Source: Jiella soli (GTDB taxonomy: Bacteria > Pseudomonadota > Alphaproteobacteria > Rhizobiales > Rhizobiaceae). Taken from it: a DNA stretch of 64,000 nt. Within the stretch, counting starts at the first letter, position 1, and each line of letters starts with the position of its first letter. Positions 1-9,478 of this stretch are shown here, one piece after another. Under the pieces are notes generated by a model. It was given only the letters and a program-made list of their open reading frames with translations. It ran no database searches and was not told where the DNA came from. Location of the stretch: contig NZ_JAJAVB010000002.1 of the NCBI RefSeq assembly GCF_020615385.1, forward strand, positions 1 through 64,000, written 5' to 3'. A program made the position numbers and the translations under genes.

Positions 1-559
1 CGGCCGGGATGGTCTGGCGGCAGACGCCGTGGAAGCCATCGCAGCCGGCGACGAAGTCGCATTCCAGCCGCTGGCTGCCCTCGGCGGTCTCGAAGGTGAC
101 GAAGGGTGCATCGGTTTCGACGTCCTGCGGCTTGACGTTCTCCGCCTCGTGAACGACCGGGACGCCCGCCTCGTCCAGCGCGTCGTAGAGATCATGGGTC
201 ACTTCCGTCTGGCCGTAGACCATGACGGTCTTGCCGCTGGTGAGATCGCGCAGGTCGATATGGAGCTTTTCGCCGCGCCAGGCGATGTCGAAGCCATCGT
301 GGACGAGGCCCTCGCGATCCATCCTCGTGCCGGCGCCGGCGACGCGCAACAAATCGGTCGTGCCCTGCTCCAGGACGCCGGCCCGGATCCGCGAGAGCAC
401 GTAGTCGCGGCTGCGGCGCTCGAGGACGACGCATTCGATGCCGGCGCGGTGGAGAATCAGCGCGAGCAGCAGGCCGGCCGGACCGCCGCCGATCACCGCA
501 ACGCGGGTGCGGGTCGGTGTCCGGCTGACGATCTCGGCTGTCGGGGATTGCACTGCCAT
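1..559 (-). CDS. pobA: 4-hydroxybenzoate 3-monooxygenase, 5' part only
   Basis: The reading frame starts with ATG at 559 and stays open to the left edge, so only about 186 N-terminal residues are visible. It begins with an FAD dinucleotide-binding stretch (VAVIGGGPAGLLLA, about residues 20-33), followed by RIRAGVLEQGTTDLL and by the second FAD motif VAGCDGFHGVCRQTIP near the edge. These blocks are characteristic of PobA, the NADPH-dependent flavoprotein that hydroxylates 4-hydroxybenzoate to protocatechuate in the cytosol, feeding the beta-ketoadipate pathway. No divergent pobR regulator lies upstream in this window. Family assignment is firm; exact substrate rests on family knowledge. Confidence 0.88.
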   Translation of the reverse strand, partial: MAVQSPTAEIVSRTPTRTRVAVIGGGPAGLLLALILHRAGIECVVLERRSRDYVLSRIRAGVLEQGTTDLLRVAGAGTRMDREGLVHDGFDIAWRGEKLHIDLRDLTSGKTVMVYGQTEVTHDLYDALDEAGVPVVHEAENVKPQDVETDAPFVTFETAEGSQRLECDFVAGCDGFHGVCRQTIPA

Positions 560-842
560 TTTTCGTCTTCGTCCTTGCTGCCACGCGGCGGGTCCGACCG
601 TCGTCACGGCAGCGGCCGAAAATGCCGCGCCGATCATCGCGCCGCCTCGACCGGGAAGGCGAGCCGCATGGCACAATGCGCAAAAGCGCCCGTCGACAGC
701 CGTCTGCGGAGGACAGCATTGTCAGCGACCTGACCGGTCGTCAACGGCGGGATCGCGCTCGGAAGACGTGCGAACGGGCCGAAAAGGTTGCCCATCGGCC
801 ACGCCGCGCAGAGGAAGACGAGCAGCTTCCCGCGCAATAACT
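560..842. other. intergenic, no gene seen
   Basis: This stretch separates the divergent pobA and siderophore receptor genes. Short open frames cross it on both strands but have no ribosome binding site or recognisable domain. It presumably holds the pobA promoter; I could not pick out a convincing one. Confidence 0.5.
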
Positions 843-857
843 TGACTCTGATATTCA
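843..857. promoter_or_regulatory. iron-responsive operator, RirA type (TGA-N9-TCA)
   Basis: TGA at 843-845 and TCA at 855-857 are separated by exactly nine bases, the published form of the rhizobial iron-responsive operator bound by RirA. It overlaps a possible -35 hexamer (TTGACT, 842-847) and sits 50 bp before the receptor start codon. A near-identical extended sequence occurs before the fhu operon (10556) and a related one before the second iron importer (52414). Repression when iron is plentiful is inferred. Confidence 0.65.
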
Positions 858-907
858 TATTTCAATACGCAGACCCTTGGAGCCACTTCGGCAAGGGGAA
901 CAGGTCA

Positions 908-3136
908 ATGCATTCGCTCAGGGGGAATGGCGGGCGCCGCCGTCTCGTCGTCATCACGCTTCTTGCCACCGGGACTGCCACATCCGTCGCCGCGCAAGAC
1001 GTCGTCCGGCTCGATCCGGTGGTCGTGGAAGGCCAGACCGGCGCGGCGGACGGCACCGTGGTCGCGACGGACGGGGCAACGCAGAACGGCAACGCCGCCC
1101 TCTCTCAGGGCAATGGATATGTCCAGCCGTCCGCCTCGACCGCGACCAAGGGTTCCGCATCGCGGCTGACGACGCCGCAGCCGGTCTCGGTGATCGCATC
1201 CGACCAGCTTCAGGAACAGGGCGTGCGCACGGTCGACGAGGCGACGCGCTATTCCTCCGGCGTCCGCTCGCAGCAATACGGCGCCAACAACCGGCTCGAC
1301 TGGTTTACCATCCGCGGCTTCTCGGCCGATCAGGACGGCCTCTTCCTCGACGGGCTGGCGCTGTTCTCCACCGCCTTCGCCAGCTGGCGCATCGATCCGG
1401 CGGTGCTCGACCGGGTGGAGGTGCTCAAAGGCCCGGCCTCGGTGCTCTATGGCGGAACCTCGCCCGGCGGCCTCGTCAACCTCGTCTCGAAGAAGCCCGT
1501 GGCCGAACGGCTGTTCGAGGCGACTGTCGGCATCAACGACGATGGCCAGGCCTATTCGGCTCTCGACATGGGCGGCAAGCTGAACGAGAGCGGCACGGTC
1601 CTCTATCGCTGGAACTCCGTGCTCGTCGGCGGCGACACCTATGCCGACTATGGCGACGAGTTCCGCGGCGTCGTCGCGCCGTCCTTCACCTGGGCGCCCG
1701 ACGGCGACACCAGCCTGACCGTGCTCGGCTATTACAGATCCGAGGATTCGAACAATCTGCCGGGCTTCCTGCCCTATGAGGGCACGGTCGTGCCCGCCTC
1801 CTTCGGCAGGATCGACCGCGAGCTCTTCACCAGCGATCCCTCGGTCGACGAATACAGCCGCGAGCAGGCGACGGTCGGCTACGAGTTCGAGCATCGCTTC
1901 GACGACACCTTCACCATCCGCCAGAACCTTCGCTACGCCCACACCTCCTCGACCTATTCCTATGTCTATCCCTTCGGCTATGCGGACGACCTGTCGAGCC
2001 TGAACGGCCTGTCCGGCGGGACGAGCGAGGATCTCGCCCGGCTCAACTTCCGCACCGACCCGACGGCGGACACTTTCAACGCCGACACCCAGCTGGAATC
2101 GAAATTTTCGACCGGGGCGCTCGACCACACGCTCCTGACCGGCCTCGACTACCGCTACTACAGGATCGACGACGTCCAGGGGACGAGCACGCTCTATTCG
2201 CCGCTGAACGTGCGCAATCCGGTCTACGGCCTCAATATCGGACCGATCGACAACGTCTATATCGACGCGGTCGAGACGTTGAAGCAGACCGGCTTCTACG
2301 CACAGGATCGGATCACCCTGGACCGTCTGACCGTCACGCTGAACGGACGCTACGACCTCATCGAGACGGAACTCGACAACCATATCGGCGACGATGCCGA
2401 CAGTTCGGACGGCTATTTCAGCGGCCGCGTCGGCGCCGCCTATGTCTTCGACAACGGGCTAGCGCCCTATGCCAGCTATTCCCGCTTCGTCACGCCGGTG
2501 CTCGGCGTCTCGGCCGACACCGGCAAGCCGTTCGAACAGGGAACCGGCGAACAGTACGAGGTGGGGGTCAAGTATCAGCCGACGGGCTTCGATTCCTTCG
2601 TCACGGTCTCGCTGTTCGACCTCACGCGCTCGAACGTCCTCACCTATGACGTCAGCGGCGGGCGCTCCTTCACCCAGGTCCAGGTCGGCGAGATCAATTC
2701 GCGCGGCATCGAGGTCGAGGGCACGCTGGCACTGGCGGAAGGTCTGAGCGCGATCGGCGCCTACACGAAATACGACATCGACGTCACCAAGACCTCCGAC
2801 GTCAATCTCGGCCTCACCCCCGTTGCAACGCCCGAAGAGTTCGCCTCGCTCTGGCTCGACTACCGGTTTCCGGAGGCCAGCACCCTTAACGGGCTGAGAG
2901 TGGGCGGCGGCGTGCGCTGGACCGGGAAGTCTTATGCCGATCTCGCCAACACGCTCGAAGTGCCGGACTTCACCGTCTTCGACGCGGCGATCTCCTATGA
3001 GCGCGATCATTGGCGGGGGGCGCTGAACGTCTCCAACATCGCCGACAAGACCTATGTCGCCTCCTGCAACGGAGCCGATTCCTGCTTCTACGGCGATCCG
3101 CGCAAGATCACCGCCAGCCTCACCTATCGTTGGTAG
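908..3136 (+). CDS. TonB-dependent siderophore receptor (FhuA-like)
   Basis: Outer-membrane receptor of 742 residues that would take up a ferric siderophore using TonB energy. The ATG at 908 follows a GGGGAACAG ribosome site and gives a signal peptide ending near residue 29; upstream in-frame starts only add an unrelated leader. A TonB-box-like segment (DVVRLDPVVV, about residues 31-40) precedes the plug, which has the typical blocks QPVSVIASDQLQEQG, FTIRGF and VLKGPASVLYGG. A 22-strand barrel should follow, and the protein ends in the outer-membrane signature Tyr-Arg-Trp. The next gene is 7 bp downstream. The double-length FhuB nearby suggests a hydroxamate ligand; this is inference. Confidence 0.9.
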   Translation: MHSLRGNGGRRRLVVITLLATGTATSVAAQDVVRLDPVVVEGQTGAADGTVVATDGATQNGNAALSQGNGYVQPSASTATKGSASRLTTPQPVSVIASDQLQEQGVRTVDEATRYSSGVRSQQYGANNRLDWFTIRGFSADQDGLFLDGLALFSTAFASWRIDPAVLDRVEVLKGPASVLYGGTSPGGLVNLVSKKPVAERLFEATVGINDDGQAYSALDMGGKLNESGTVLYRWNSVLVGGDTYADYGDEFRGVVAPSFTWAPDGDTSLTVLGYYRSEDSNNLPGFLPYEGTVVPASFGRIDRELFTSDPSVDEYSREQATVGYEFEHRFDDTFTIRQNLRYAHTSSTYSYVYPFGYADDLSSLNGLSGGTSEDLARLNFRTDPTADTFNADTQLESKFSTGALDHTLLTGLDYRYYRIDDVQGTSTLYSPLNVRNPVYGLNIGPIDNVYIDAVETLKQTGFYAQDRITLDRLTVTLNGRYDLIETELDNHIGDDADSSDGYFSGRVGAAYVFDNGLAPYASYSRFVTPVLGVSADTGKPFEQGTGEQYEVGVKYQPTGFDSFVTVSLFDLTRSNVLTYDVSGGRSFTQVQVGEINSRGIEVEGTLALAEGLSAIGAYTKYDIDVTKTSDVNLGLTPVATPEEFASLWLDYRFPEASTLNGLRVGGGVRWTGKSYADLANTLEVPDFTVFDAAISYERDHWRGALNVSNIADKTYVASCNGADSCFYGDPRKITASLTYRW

Positions 3137-3143
3137 GCCGGAG

Positions 3144-4247
3144 ATGACCGGAACGCCGCCAACCGCCCTGGACCTGGAGTCGGGGTTCCGGTTCCGTGCC
3201 GAGCTGCAGGTCACGCTCCCCGGTGCGGACCGCCTGCTCGACGGTCTCGCCGAACATGCCGCGGACGAGGTGCCGCAACCCGTGGCACCCGGCACCGTGC
3301 TGCGGTTCCCCTATTACGGCGGGCTCGCGCGCCTCGCCTATGAGGGAGACCGGCTTCTCGCCGTGGCGTCGGCCGACGATCTCGGCGCGCTCGCGACGCT
3401 CCGGCACTTCGTCGCCCATGCCGTGCGATCCTTCGATGGATCGGCTGCGATCGGATGGACCGGCGACGGCTGCGACAGGCGCGATCTGCCGCAGCTTCGC
3501 GAAATGCGGGTGGTGGGGGTGAGCGACGTCACGCCGCGCATGCGCCGCGTGCGGCTCGCGGGCGCCGACCTCGAGCGCTTCGCGACCGGCGGGCTGCATG
3601 TGAGACTGCTGTTTCCACCAAAGGGCCGCCCGCCCGTCTGGCCGCAGGCGGACGGAACCGGCATCCCCCTCTGGCCGAGCGGCGCGGACCGGTTAACCGC
3701 CCGCACCTATACGATCCGCCGCTTCGCCATCGAGGCCGGGACGGTGGATATCGACATCGCGCTTCACGAGGGATCGAGCCCCGGCTCGGATTTCGCGCGC
3801 GAGGCCAGGCCGGGCGATCTGGTCGGCATGATAGGCCCGGGCGGCGGCGGCGCGGTTTCGGCCGAGCGGCTGCTTCTGGCCGGCGACGAAACGGCCCTTC
3901 CCGCGATCGCCCGCATGCTGGAGGTCCTTTCCGCCGACCAGCGGGGCCTCGCCCTGATCGAGGTCCACGACGATGCGGAGATCCAGCCTCTCGTCCATCC
4001 GCGCGGCCTCGATGTCGTCTGGCTGAGCCGCGGCGGCCGCCCGGCCGGCACGACCTCTCTTCTCGTCGATACCGTGACCAGGCTCGACTGGCCGGCAAAA
4101 CCCGGCTGCTTCGTCTGGGCGGCGGCGGAATTCTCGGCGTTCAAGCGCCTGCGCACGCATTGCCGGAAGGTCTGGAGCCTCAACAGGACGAACCATATGG
4201 TGGCGGCCTATTGGCGCCGCGGGACCAGTGAAGACACGGCCGATTGA
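3144..4247 (+). CDS. siderophore-interacting flavoprotein with N-terminal DUF2218
   Basis: 367 residues. The first ~95 residues resemble DUF2218, a small domain often attached to siderophore-interacting proteins. The rest is a ViuB-like FAD/NAD(P)H reductase: RTYTIRR (about residues 187-193) is the flavin-binding motif, a Gly-rich loop follows (GMIGPGGGGAVS), and the C-terminal block includes VWAAAEFSAFKRLR. Such proteins reduce ferric siderophores in the cytosol so that iron is released. The ATG at 3144 has GGAG directly upstream and lies 7 bp after the receptor stop, so the two are surely co-transcribed from the iron box at 843. Confidence 0.85.
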   Translation: MTGTPPTALDLESGFRFRAELQVTLPGADRLLDGLAEHAADEVPQPVAPGTVLRFPYYGGLARLAYEGDRLLAVASADDLGALATLRHFVAHAVRSFDGSAAIGWTGDGCDRRDLPQLREMRVVGVSDVTPRMRRVRLAGADLERFATGGLHVRLLFPPKGRPPVWPQADGTGIPLWPSGADRLTARTYTIRRFAIEAGTVDIDIALHEGSSPGSDFAREARPGDLVGMIGPGGGGAVSAERLLLAGDETALPAIARMLEVLSADQRGLALIEVHDDAEIQPLVHPRGLDVVWLSRGGRPAGTTSLLVDTVTRLDWPAKPGCFVWAAAEFSAFKRLRTHCRKVWSLNRTNHMVAAYWRRGTSEDTAD

Positions 4248-4349
4248 GCCGTCGACTGCGATCGCGCATGGATTTTCTACCGGTCCTCGGTTACGCTGAT
4301 GTATCGGCAGCCCAATTGTGGGCGAAACGACCGAGATCCGAGGCACATC

Positions 4350-4628
4350 ATGACTACGAAGTCTTTTCGCCGAACAACTTTCCTTTCAGTCATCGCCGCC
4401 GCCCTTCTCGCGCAGTCGCCGGCTTCCGCGTCCTATGTCTGCGGCCTCAATCCAAATGGCGACAACTACCTGTCGATGCGGTCGGGTCCGAGTTCGCGTT
4501 CGCGTGAACTCCTCCGCCTCGCCCCAGGCACCTATCTCGAGATCCAGGCTGCGCGCGGCTCCTGGTACAAGGTCGTCGCCAACGGCTCCTATGTCGGCTG
4601 GGTCTTCTCCCAATATGTCTGCGACTAG
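4350..4628 (+). CDS. small secreted SH3-domain protein
   Basis: 92 residues. A signal peptide of about 27 residues (Lys/Arg start, hydrophobic core, cleavage near ASA|SYV) is followed by one bacterial SH3 (SH3_3) domain with the usual LSMRSGPSSRSRELLRLAPG and GSYVGWVFSQYV blocks. Proteins of this kind sit in the periplasm and often contact peptidoglycan; no enzymatic residues are present. Two cysteines (YVCG near the mature N-terminus and the penultimate residue) could form a disulfide. It stands alone, with its own ribosome site (GAGG) at 4338-4343, and is convergent with the ABC exporter gene. Function unknown. Confidence 0.7.
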   Translation: MTTKSFRRTTFLSVIAAALLAQSPASASYVCGLNPNGDNYLSMRSGPSSRSRELLRLAPGTYLEIQAARGSWYKVVANGSYVGWVFSQYVCD

Positions 4629-4633
4629 ACGCC

Positions 4634-4649
4634 GGGGCGCTGGCGCCCC
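4634..4649 (+). terminator. GC hairpin between convergent genes
   Basis: GGGGCG and CGCCCC pair around a four-base CTGG loop, 6 bp after the SH3 gene stop. It is followed by TCTCCC rather than a T-run, so strength as an intrinsic terminator is uncertain. Confidence 0.4.
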
Positions 4650-4682
4650 TCTCCCGGCAGCCACGCGGCGTCGTGCCCCCCT

Positions 4683-6437
4683 CTACGAGCCGGCCGTGAC
4701 GAGCCGGTTCGGCGCGGCGCCGACATCAAACTCCTGTGCCCGCACCAGCCGCCGATAGATCCCGTCCCGGGCAAGAAGGGCGGCATGGCTCCCCTCCTCC
4801 GCGATGCGGCCGTCGACGACCACGACGATCCGGCTCGCATGGCGGATGGTCGACAGGCGATGCGCGATCACCAGCGTCGTGCGCCCCTTCGCGAGTTCCG
4901 CGAGCGCGGCCTGGATCGCCCGCTCGGTCTCGGTATCCAGCGCCGAGGTCGCCTCGTCGAGGATGAGGATCGCCGGATCCTTCAGGAACATGCGGGCGAT
5001 CGACAAGCGCTGCTTCTGGCCGCCGGACAGCTTCAGCCCGCGTTCGCCGACGACCGTGTCCAACCCTTCGGGCAGCGCGGCCACGGTCTCGGCAAGATGC
5101 GCCCGCCGTAGCGCATCCCAGATCTCCTCGTCGCCGGCGGCGAGCCGGCCATAGGCGACGTTCTCGCGGATCGTGCCGCCGAACAGGAACACCTCCTGCT
5201 GGACGACGCCGATCTGACGGCGCAGCGAGGCGAGCGTCATCTGCCTGATGTCGATCCCGTCGATGCGGATCGACCCGGCTTCGATGTCATAGAAGCGCGG
5301 GACCAGCGAGCAGATGGTCGACTTGCCGGCCCCTGACGGACCGACGAAGGCGATCGTCTCGCCGGCCGTGATCTGAAGGTCGATGCCCTTAAGCACCGCG
5401 CGGCCTGGCGCATAGCCGAAACGCACACCCTCGAAGACGATGTCGCCGCGCAAGGATTCGACCGGCCGCGCTCCGGGAGCGTCGACGATGTCGGGCCGCG
5501 TGTCCACGAATTCGCAATAGCGGCGGAAGCCGGCGATCCCCTTCGGATAGCTTTCCAGCACCGCGGCGATCTTCTCGACCGGCCGGAAGAACACGCCGAC
5601 AAGGAGCAGGAAGCCGATGAACCCGCCGTTCGACAGGCCGCCGGCGATGACGAAATAGGTGCCGGCGATCATCACGATCACCTGGGTCATACGCATGGAG
5701 AAATAGTTCAGCGACTGGCTGATCGCCATGATGCGGTAGGCGTCGAGCTTGCGGCGGCGGTAGCCGGCATTGTTCGTCGCGAAAAGCGCGCGCTCGTGAT
5801 CTTCGTTGGCGAAGGCCTGGACGATGCGGATGCCGCCGACATTCTCCTCGATCCGGGCGTTGAAGTCGCCGACGCTCCGGTAGATCGCCCGCCAGGTCTC
5901 GGTCATGCGGGCGCCGTAGCGGATGGTGACGATGGTGCCCACCGGCACGACGACCGCGGTGATCAGCGCAAGTTCGACATGGACGAACAGCATCAGCACG
6001 AAGGCGCCGATGAAGGTCATCACCGCGATGAACAGATCCTCCGGCCCATGATGGGCGACCTCGCCGATCTCCTCGAGGTCCTTGGTCAGCCGGCCGACGA
6101 GATGGCCGGTCTTCTGGTTGTCGAAATAGCCGAAAGAGAGCTTCTGCAGGTGGTCGAAGGCGCGCCGGCGCATCTCGGTCTCGATGTTGATGCCGAGCAT
6201 GTGGCCCCAATAGGTGACGACCGCCATCAGTCCGGTATTCAGCACGTAGATGACGAGGAGACCGGCCGCCGCGGCAACGATCAGGCTCCAATTGCCGCTC
6301 GGCAGGAGCCTGTCGACGAACACCTTGACCGCCATCGGGAAGGCGAGTTCGAGGAGGCCCGCGAGGATGGCGCAGCCGAAGTCGAGGAAGAACAGCCCGC
6401 GCCAAGGCGCGTAGTAGGAAAAGAAGCGGGCGAGCAT
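4683..6437 (-). CDS. ABC exporter, fused permease-ATPase (MsbA family)
   Basis: 584 residues from the ATG at 6437, which has GAGAGA upstream; a GTG 15 bp earlier is a weaker choice. The N-terminal ~310 residues hold six membrane helices; the C-terminal half is a nucleotide-binding domain with Walker A (VGPSGAGKST), signature (LSGGQKQR), Walker B (AILILDEATSALD) and switch His (IAHRLST). It would act as a homodimer exporting a lipid or amphipathic compound. It lies 150 bp downstream of fhuC on the same strand, so siderophore export or recycling is an attractive but unproven role; no siderophore biosynthesis gene is in the window. Confidence 0.82.
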   Translation of the reverse strand: MLARFFSYYAPWRGLFFLDFGCAILAGLLELAFPMAVKVFVDRLLPSGNWSLIVAAAAGLLVIYVLNTGLMAVVTYWGHMLGINIETEMRRRAFDHLQKLSFGYFDNQKTGHLVGRLTKDLEEIGEVAHHGPEDLFIAVMTFIGAFVLMLFVHVELALITAVVVPVGTIVTIRYGARMTETWRAIYRSVGDFNARIEENVGGIRIVQAFANEDHERALFATNNAGYRRRKLDAYRIMAISQSLNYFSMRMTQVIVMIAGTYFVIAGGLSNGGFIGFLLLVGVFFRPVEKIAAVLESYPKGIAGFRRYCEFVDTRPDIVDAPGARPVESLRGDIVFEGVRFGYAPGRAVLKGIDLQITAGETIAFVGPSGAGKSTICSLVPRFYDIEAGSIRIDGIDIRQMTLASLRRQIGVVQQEVFLFGGTIRENVAYGRLAAGDEEIWDALRRAHLAETVAALPEGLDTVVGERGLKLSGGQKQRLSIARMFLKDPAILILDEATSALDTETERAIQAALAELAKGRTTLVIAHRLSTIRHASRIVVVVDGRIAEEGSHAALLARDGIYRRLVRAQEFDVGAAPNRLVTAGS

Positions 6438-6587
6438 CTGGGTCTCTCTCACGGAAGCGGCCGGCCGGACGAAACGGACCGGAAGGCGGCGGCAGAACCG
6501 GCCGTCGCCGCGAAACGGGAAGCGCGCCTTCCTACTCGCCCCAAACCATCCGTGTCGAGCAAGGCAGGCGCGAGGCGGGCGGCGCGG

Positions 6588-7490
6588 TCAGCCGTGGGGA
6601 TAGGCGATCGGTGCACCGCCTTCGGGGTGGACGAGGACGCCCATCGCGATGCCGGTGATGCTCTCGAGAGTCTCGGGTGTCATGATGTCTCGAGGCTCTC
6701 CGCGCGCGACCAGCCGGCCGGCCCTCAGCGCGACGATCTCGTCGCAGAAGCGGGCCGCCATGTTGATCTCGTGCAGGACGACGATCACCGTCACGCCGCG
6801 CTCGCGGCTGAGCTTTCTGACCAGGGAGAGCACTTCGATCTGATGGGCGATGTCGAGCGCCGAGGTGGGCTCGTCGAGGAGAAGGCAGCCGGCGTTCTGG
6901 GCGATCAGCATGGCGAGCCAGACGCGCTGGCGTTCGCCGCCGGAGAGCGTGTCGACGAAGCGATCCGCATAGTGCGCGGTATCGGTCAGCGCCATCGCCT
7001 CCGCCACCTTCTCGCGGTCCGCATTCGTGAACCGGCCGAGCGCGCCGTGCCAGGGATAGCGCCCGAGCGCGACGAGTTCGCTCACCAGCATTCCCGGCGC
7101 GAGCGGCGTGTGCTGCGGCAGATAGGCGACCGCGCGCGCAAAGGCGCGATCGCCCCATGCGCCGAGGGGCCGCCCGTCGAAGTGGATCGCGCCGGCGGTC
7201 GGGGCCTCCTGGCGGGCGAGCAGCTTGACGAGCGTCGACTTGCCCGAGCCGTTATGGCCGACGAGACCGATCACGCCACCCTTCTTCAGGGAGAGATCGA
7301 GAGGACCGAGCAGCGAGCGCCCGCGAACGGCAAAGCCGAGGCCGTCGACGCAAAACGCGGCCCCGCTTGTCTCTTCGTCGGCTCGGGGAGGCGTGCCGTC
7401 GCGGCGGCCGGCTTCCACCTGTTCATATCCGAACGTATCGGCGAGCATCATATGCGTCCTTCTTTCGATATCGAGCCGCTGGATGCTCAC
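6588..7490 (-). CDS. fhuC: ferric hydroxamate-type ABC importer, ATPase
   Basis: FepC/FhuC-family ATPase, about 300 residues, powering siderophore import. Walker A is VGHNGSGKST, the signature is LSGGERQR, Walker B is CLLLDEPTSALD and the switch histidine is in VLHEIN. The GTG at 7490 overlaps the fhuB stop by four bases (GTGA), exactly like the two upstream junctions of this operon, and is chosen for that reason. An ATG at 7451 with AAGGA upstream is an alternative that shortens the protein to 287 residues. The N-terminal ~45 residues before the ABC core are poorly conserved. Confidence 0.85.
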   Translation of the reverse strand: MSIQRLDIERRTHMMLADTFGYEQVEAGRRDGTPPRADEETSGAAFCVDGLGFAVRGRSLLGPLDLSLKKGGVIGLVGHNGSGKSTLVKLLARQEAPTAGAIHFDGRPLGAWGDRAFARAVAYLPQHTPLAPGMLVSELVALGRYPWHGALGRFTNADREKVAEAMALTDTAHYADRFVDTLSGGERQRVWLAMLIAQNAGCLLLDEPTSALDIAHQIEVLSLVRKLSRERGVTVIVVLHEINMAARFCDEIVALRAGRLVARGEPRDIMTPETLESITGIAMGVLVHPEGGAPIAYPHG

Positions 7491-9478
7491 CGGGCGACCT
7501 CTCGCCGTCCGATGAGCGCCATCAGCACCGGCGCCCCGACCAGCGCCGCCACGAGGCCTGTCGGCAGCTGGTAGGGAAAGGCGGCGACGCGCGCGATCCA
7601 GTCGGCGACCGCCATGACGGCGGCGCCGGCCATGACCGTGCCGGCGAGCTCCGGCAGCGGGCGGCGGATGCCGAGCGAGCGCACGATATGCGGCGCCATC
7701 AGTCCGACGAATGTCAGCGGGCCGAGCACCGGGGTCGCCGCCGCCGTCAGCGCGGCCGCGAGGAGCAGCAGCGCCAGCCGGGCGCGGCCGAGCGGCACGC
7801 CGAGCGACAGCGACTGGGGCGAACCGAGCGGCAGGATCGCCAGCCAGCGCGCCGTGAGTGCGCTTGCGGCGACGAGAAACGCGGCGGAGAGCGCGATCGG
7901 CAGGACGCGGTCGAGCGTCATGCCATGGGTTGAGCCGCCCATCCAGGCGACGAGGATGAAGCCGCGCGGATCGCCGCTCGCCGACAGGACGCCGATGACC
8001 GCGTCGAGCAGCGCGTTCAGCGCGACGCCTGCCAGAAGCACCGTCTCCGGCACGAAGCCCGAGCGGCGGGAGAGAAGGAGGATCGCGGCCAGCACCGCCA
8101 TGCCGCCGCCGGTCGTCAGCACCGCCTCACCGATGATGCCGGTTCCGCCGAGGAGGAAGAGCGACAGGGCGAAGGCGAAGGCGGCGCCGGCGCTGACGCC
8201 CAGCACCTCCGGGCTCGCCATCTCGTTGCCGGTCAGCCGCTGCAGGATGAGGCCGGCGACGCCGAGCATCGCGCCGGCGAGACAGGCGGCGGCAAGCCGC
8301 GGCACCCGCCAGGGCAGGACATCCGACCATTCGGACGGCGGCAGGAGCTGCCAGCCGCCGGCGGCGTCGCGCCCGAAGAGGACGGCGGCGGCAAGAAGCA
8401 CGACGATGCACAGGAGAAGCGCCGCGAGCACGCCTTTCGGCAGGCGGCGCGGCAGCGCCGGTGCTCTCGCCCCCAGCGCCGGCCGCGCGAAAGACTTCAG
8501 CCGCGGCAGGAGGACAAGCAGGAGCGGCGAGCCGAAGACGGCCGTGACCGCGCCGGTCGGCAGGAACTCCGCTGTCGCCCCGGCGGCGAGCTGTACGGCG
8601 GTGTCGGTCAAAGCGAGGAGCAGCGCTCCGATCACCGTGGAAAAGAGGAGCCGTTCGCCGAAGCGCCTGGCGCCGGCAAGGCGCGCCAGGAGCGGCGCGA
8701 CCAGCCCGACGAAGCCGATCACCCCGACGGCGCTGGCGACGAAGGCCGCCAGGAGCACGGACAGCGCGACCGCCAGGAAGCGCAGCCGCCCGACCGACAG
8801 GCCCAGCGCCCGGCCGCTCTCGTCGCCGAGATCGATGAGCGACAGCGGTCGCACGAGAAGCGCCGCCGGCAGGACGAGAAGCGCGAGCCGAAGGGCAAGG
8901 TCGAGCGCCGGCTGCCAGCCCTGCTGGCTGAGCGAGCCGGCGCCCCAGATGAACAGGCTGACGAGATAGCGGTCGTTGAGGAGCACGAGGATCGCTGCGA
9001 GCGCCCCGCAATAGAGGCTGACCACCAGCCCGGCGAGCACCAGCGAGACGGCGGCGAAGTCCTTCCTGCGCACCAGGGCGAAGACGACCAGCGTGGAGAC
9101 GCCGCTGCCGAGGAGCGCGACGACGTCGCGGCCGAAGCCGAACAGCGCCGGCGCGAACAGCGTCGCCAGCGCCAGCGCGAGGCGCGCGCCGGCGTCGATA
9201 CCGAGCGTCGTCGGCGAGGCGAGCGGATTGCGCAGAACCTGCTGCAGGATCGCGCCGGAGGCTGCAAGCGCGCCGCCGCACAGGAGCGCCATGACGAAGC
9301 GCGGCAGCTGCGCATAGAGAAGTACCATCCGCTGGGCGTCGTAGCCGCCACCGGCCGAGGTCGAAGCGAACAACTCTCGGACGGGTCCGGCGAGCAGGCC
9401 CGCGGCCAGGAGGGCGACGAAGAGGGCCAGGCCGAGGCTCAGCATCACCGGGCCCTTCAATTTCAAGGCTCCGGTCAC
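7487..9478 (-). CDS. fhuB: ferric hydroxamate-type ABC importer, double permease
   Basis: 663 residues, twice the size of a normal FecCD permease, with two tandem halves of about 330 residues each. Both halves contain the family block around GAILQQVLRNPLASP (first) and GLILQRLTGNEMASPEVLG (second), and both carry the cytoplasmic coupling loop sequence followed by a GFVGLVAPLLAR or TFVGLMAPHIVR segment. Fused permeases of this size are typical of FhuB, which serves hydroxamate siderophores such as ferrichrome. The start is GTG at 9478, overlapping the fhuD stop (GTGA). Confidence 0.87.
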   Translation of the reverse strand: MTGALKLKGPVMLSLGLALFVALLAAGLLAGPVRELFASTSAGGGYDAQRMVLLYAQLPRFVMALLCGGALAASGAILQQVLRNPLASPTTLGIDAGARLALALATLFAPALFGFGRDVVALLGSGVSTLVVFALVRRKDFAAVSLVLAGLVVSLYCGALAAILVLLNDRYLVSLFIWGAGSLSQQGWQPALDLALRLALLVLPAALLVRPLSLIDLGDESGRALGLSVGRLRFLAVALSVLLAAFVASAVGVIGFVGLVAPLLARLAGARRFGERLLFSTVIGALLLALTDTAVQLAAGATAEFLPTGAVTAVFGSPLLLVLLPRLKSFARPALGARAPALPRRLPKGVLAALLLCIVVLLAAAVLFGRDAAGGWQLLPPSEWSDVLPWRVPRLAAACLAGAMLGVAGLILQRLTGNEMASPEVLGVSAGAAFAFALSLFLLGGTGIIGEAVLTTGGGMAVLAAILLLSRRSGFVPETVLLAGVALNALLDAVIGVLSASGDPRGFILVAWMGGSTHGMTLDRVLPIALSAAFLVAASALTARWLAILPLGSPQSLSLGVPLGRARLALLLLAAALTAAATPVLGPLTFVGLMAPHIVRSLGIRRPLPELAGTVMAGAAVMAVADWIARVAAFPYQLPTGLVAALVGAPVLMALIGRREVAR

